The notes beneath the pieces are model-generated. The model did not search any database, had not been told where the DNA came from, and was given only the letters and a program-made list of their open reading frames with translations. Both the position numbers and the translations under genes were made by a program. From assembly GCA_031266315.1 (NCBI GenBank), contig JAISBG010000160.1, forward strand, positions 1 through 5,683: a stretch of 5,683 bases of DNA, read 5' to 3'. The first letter of the stretch is position 1. Every line of letters starts with the position of its first letter. Source of the stretch: Planctomycetaceae bacterium. GTDB lineage: Bacteria > Planctomycetota > Planctomycetia > Pirellulales > Thermoguttaceae. Positions 5,327-5,683 of this stretch are shown here, in pieces.

Positions 5327-5683
5327 TTACACATGACAATAATTGATGTAAATAAAAATTTTAGTGTTCTGTGAAAAAAACTCCTGCCGTTCAGAGGCAG
5401 ATTGGTGAAAAGGCAACTTTTTATAGGTAAAATCGTAATTATTCAGTAGAATTTTGGTTAAAAGTTGGTCAACGTTAGGCGGATCATTTTTCGTTGAAAG
5501 GTTTATTGCCGACAACAGAAAAGTAATTAACACACGTATAACCGTAATGACCGCTAGAAATTCAACCCGAGTAAAGCCGAATAGCAAAGCACGAACAAAA
5601 GAGAAAATGGTAAAAAATTGGTGTTCGGCAAGAGAAAACTCTTTGTTTAAGTTTCCTTTTCTCTGGGTGGGGGGGGGGGGGGG
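5327..5683 (-). pseudogene. Degenerate DUF1559-type prepilin-like fragment, open at the window edge
   Basis: The - strand frame stays open from the window edge to a TAA at 5327-5329 (118 codons). A type IV prepilin-like N-terminus is recognisable: GFTRVEFLAVITVIRVLITF, aligning with the GFTLVELLVVIAIIGxLIAL pattern that opens DUF1559 proteins of planctomycetes, including the glutamate equivalent to prepilin position +5. Further on, NNYDFTYKKLP matches the usual HNYHDTYxxxP block. Between these blocks the typical AAREAARRMQC stretch is replaced by unrelated sequence about three residues shorter. The protein then stops, whereas family members normally run to about 300 residues or more. The first start inside the window is a TTG at 5587, but coding-like sequence (SLAEHQFFTIFSFVRALLFG) continues upstream, so the true start is probably outside. 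A decayed gene is the simplest reading; a short divergent pilin-like protein is possible. Confidence 0.55.
5669..5683. repeat. 15-base poly-G run at the window end
   Basis: The last 15 bases are all G, preceded by GGGT at 5665-5668, in an otherwise AT-rich neighbourhood. On the - strand this is a C15 tract upstream of, and in frame with, the pilin-like fragment. Its position at the very end suggests a sequencing or assembly artefact such as no-signal G calls. A real homopolymer that broke the assembly is the alternative. Confidence 0.75.

Overview
The window is mostly the downstream half of a bacterial ribosomal protein gene cluster in the classic alpha-operon order, all on the + strand: rpmJ (L36), rpsM (S13), rpsK (S11), rpsD (S4), rpoA (RNA polymerase alpha) and rplQ (L17). 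A seventh + strand gene follows rplQ after 28 bases and encodes a protein with an HELYH zinc-metallopeptidase motif. A convergent - strand gene then encodes a secreted or membrane-anchored TPR protein. At the right edge, also on the - strand, is a degenerate, C-terminally short fragment resembling the N-terminus of DUF1559-type prepilin-like proteins. The window ends in a run of 15 G.

Organism: probably a planctomycete (inference). Three things point this way. L17 is far longer than usual and carries a tryptophan-rich insertion that I associate with planctomycetes. The pilin-like fragment belongs to a family greatly expanded in that phylum. The HELYH protein resembles conserved 'putative metallopeptidase' proteins I recall from planctomycete genomes. 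Base composition looks moderately AT-rich by eye, which would suit a lower-GC, possibly host-associated lineage, but I cannot place it below phylum.

Layout: 1-3578 holds the six translation and transcription genes, separated by spacers of 46 to 112 bases rather than the tight or overlapping junctions of many operons. Four of these genes (rpsM, rpsD, rpoA, rplQ) have a hairpin-forming inverted repeat at or just after the stop codon, none with a T-tract. Strong Shine-Dalgarno sequences precede rpsM and rpoA only. 3607-4200 is the metallopeptidase-like gene, 4238-5128 the TPR gene, 5129-5326 an AT-rich spacer, and 5327-5683 the pilin-like remnant.

The first six genes supply parts of the 30S subunit (S13, S11, S4), the 50S subunit (L36, L17) and the RNA polymerase assembly platform, so they should be co-expressed with growth rate. 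The HELYH gene probably shares their transcript. The window is largely ordinary core genome; the points worth a second look are the L17 insertions, the repeated stop-codon hairpins, the paired GTTGWCAAC elements before rpsK, the HELYH gene and the right-edge fragment.
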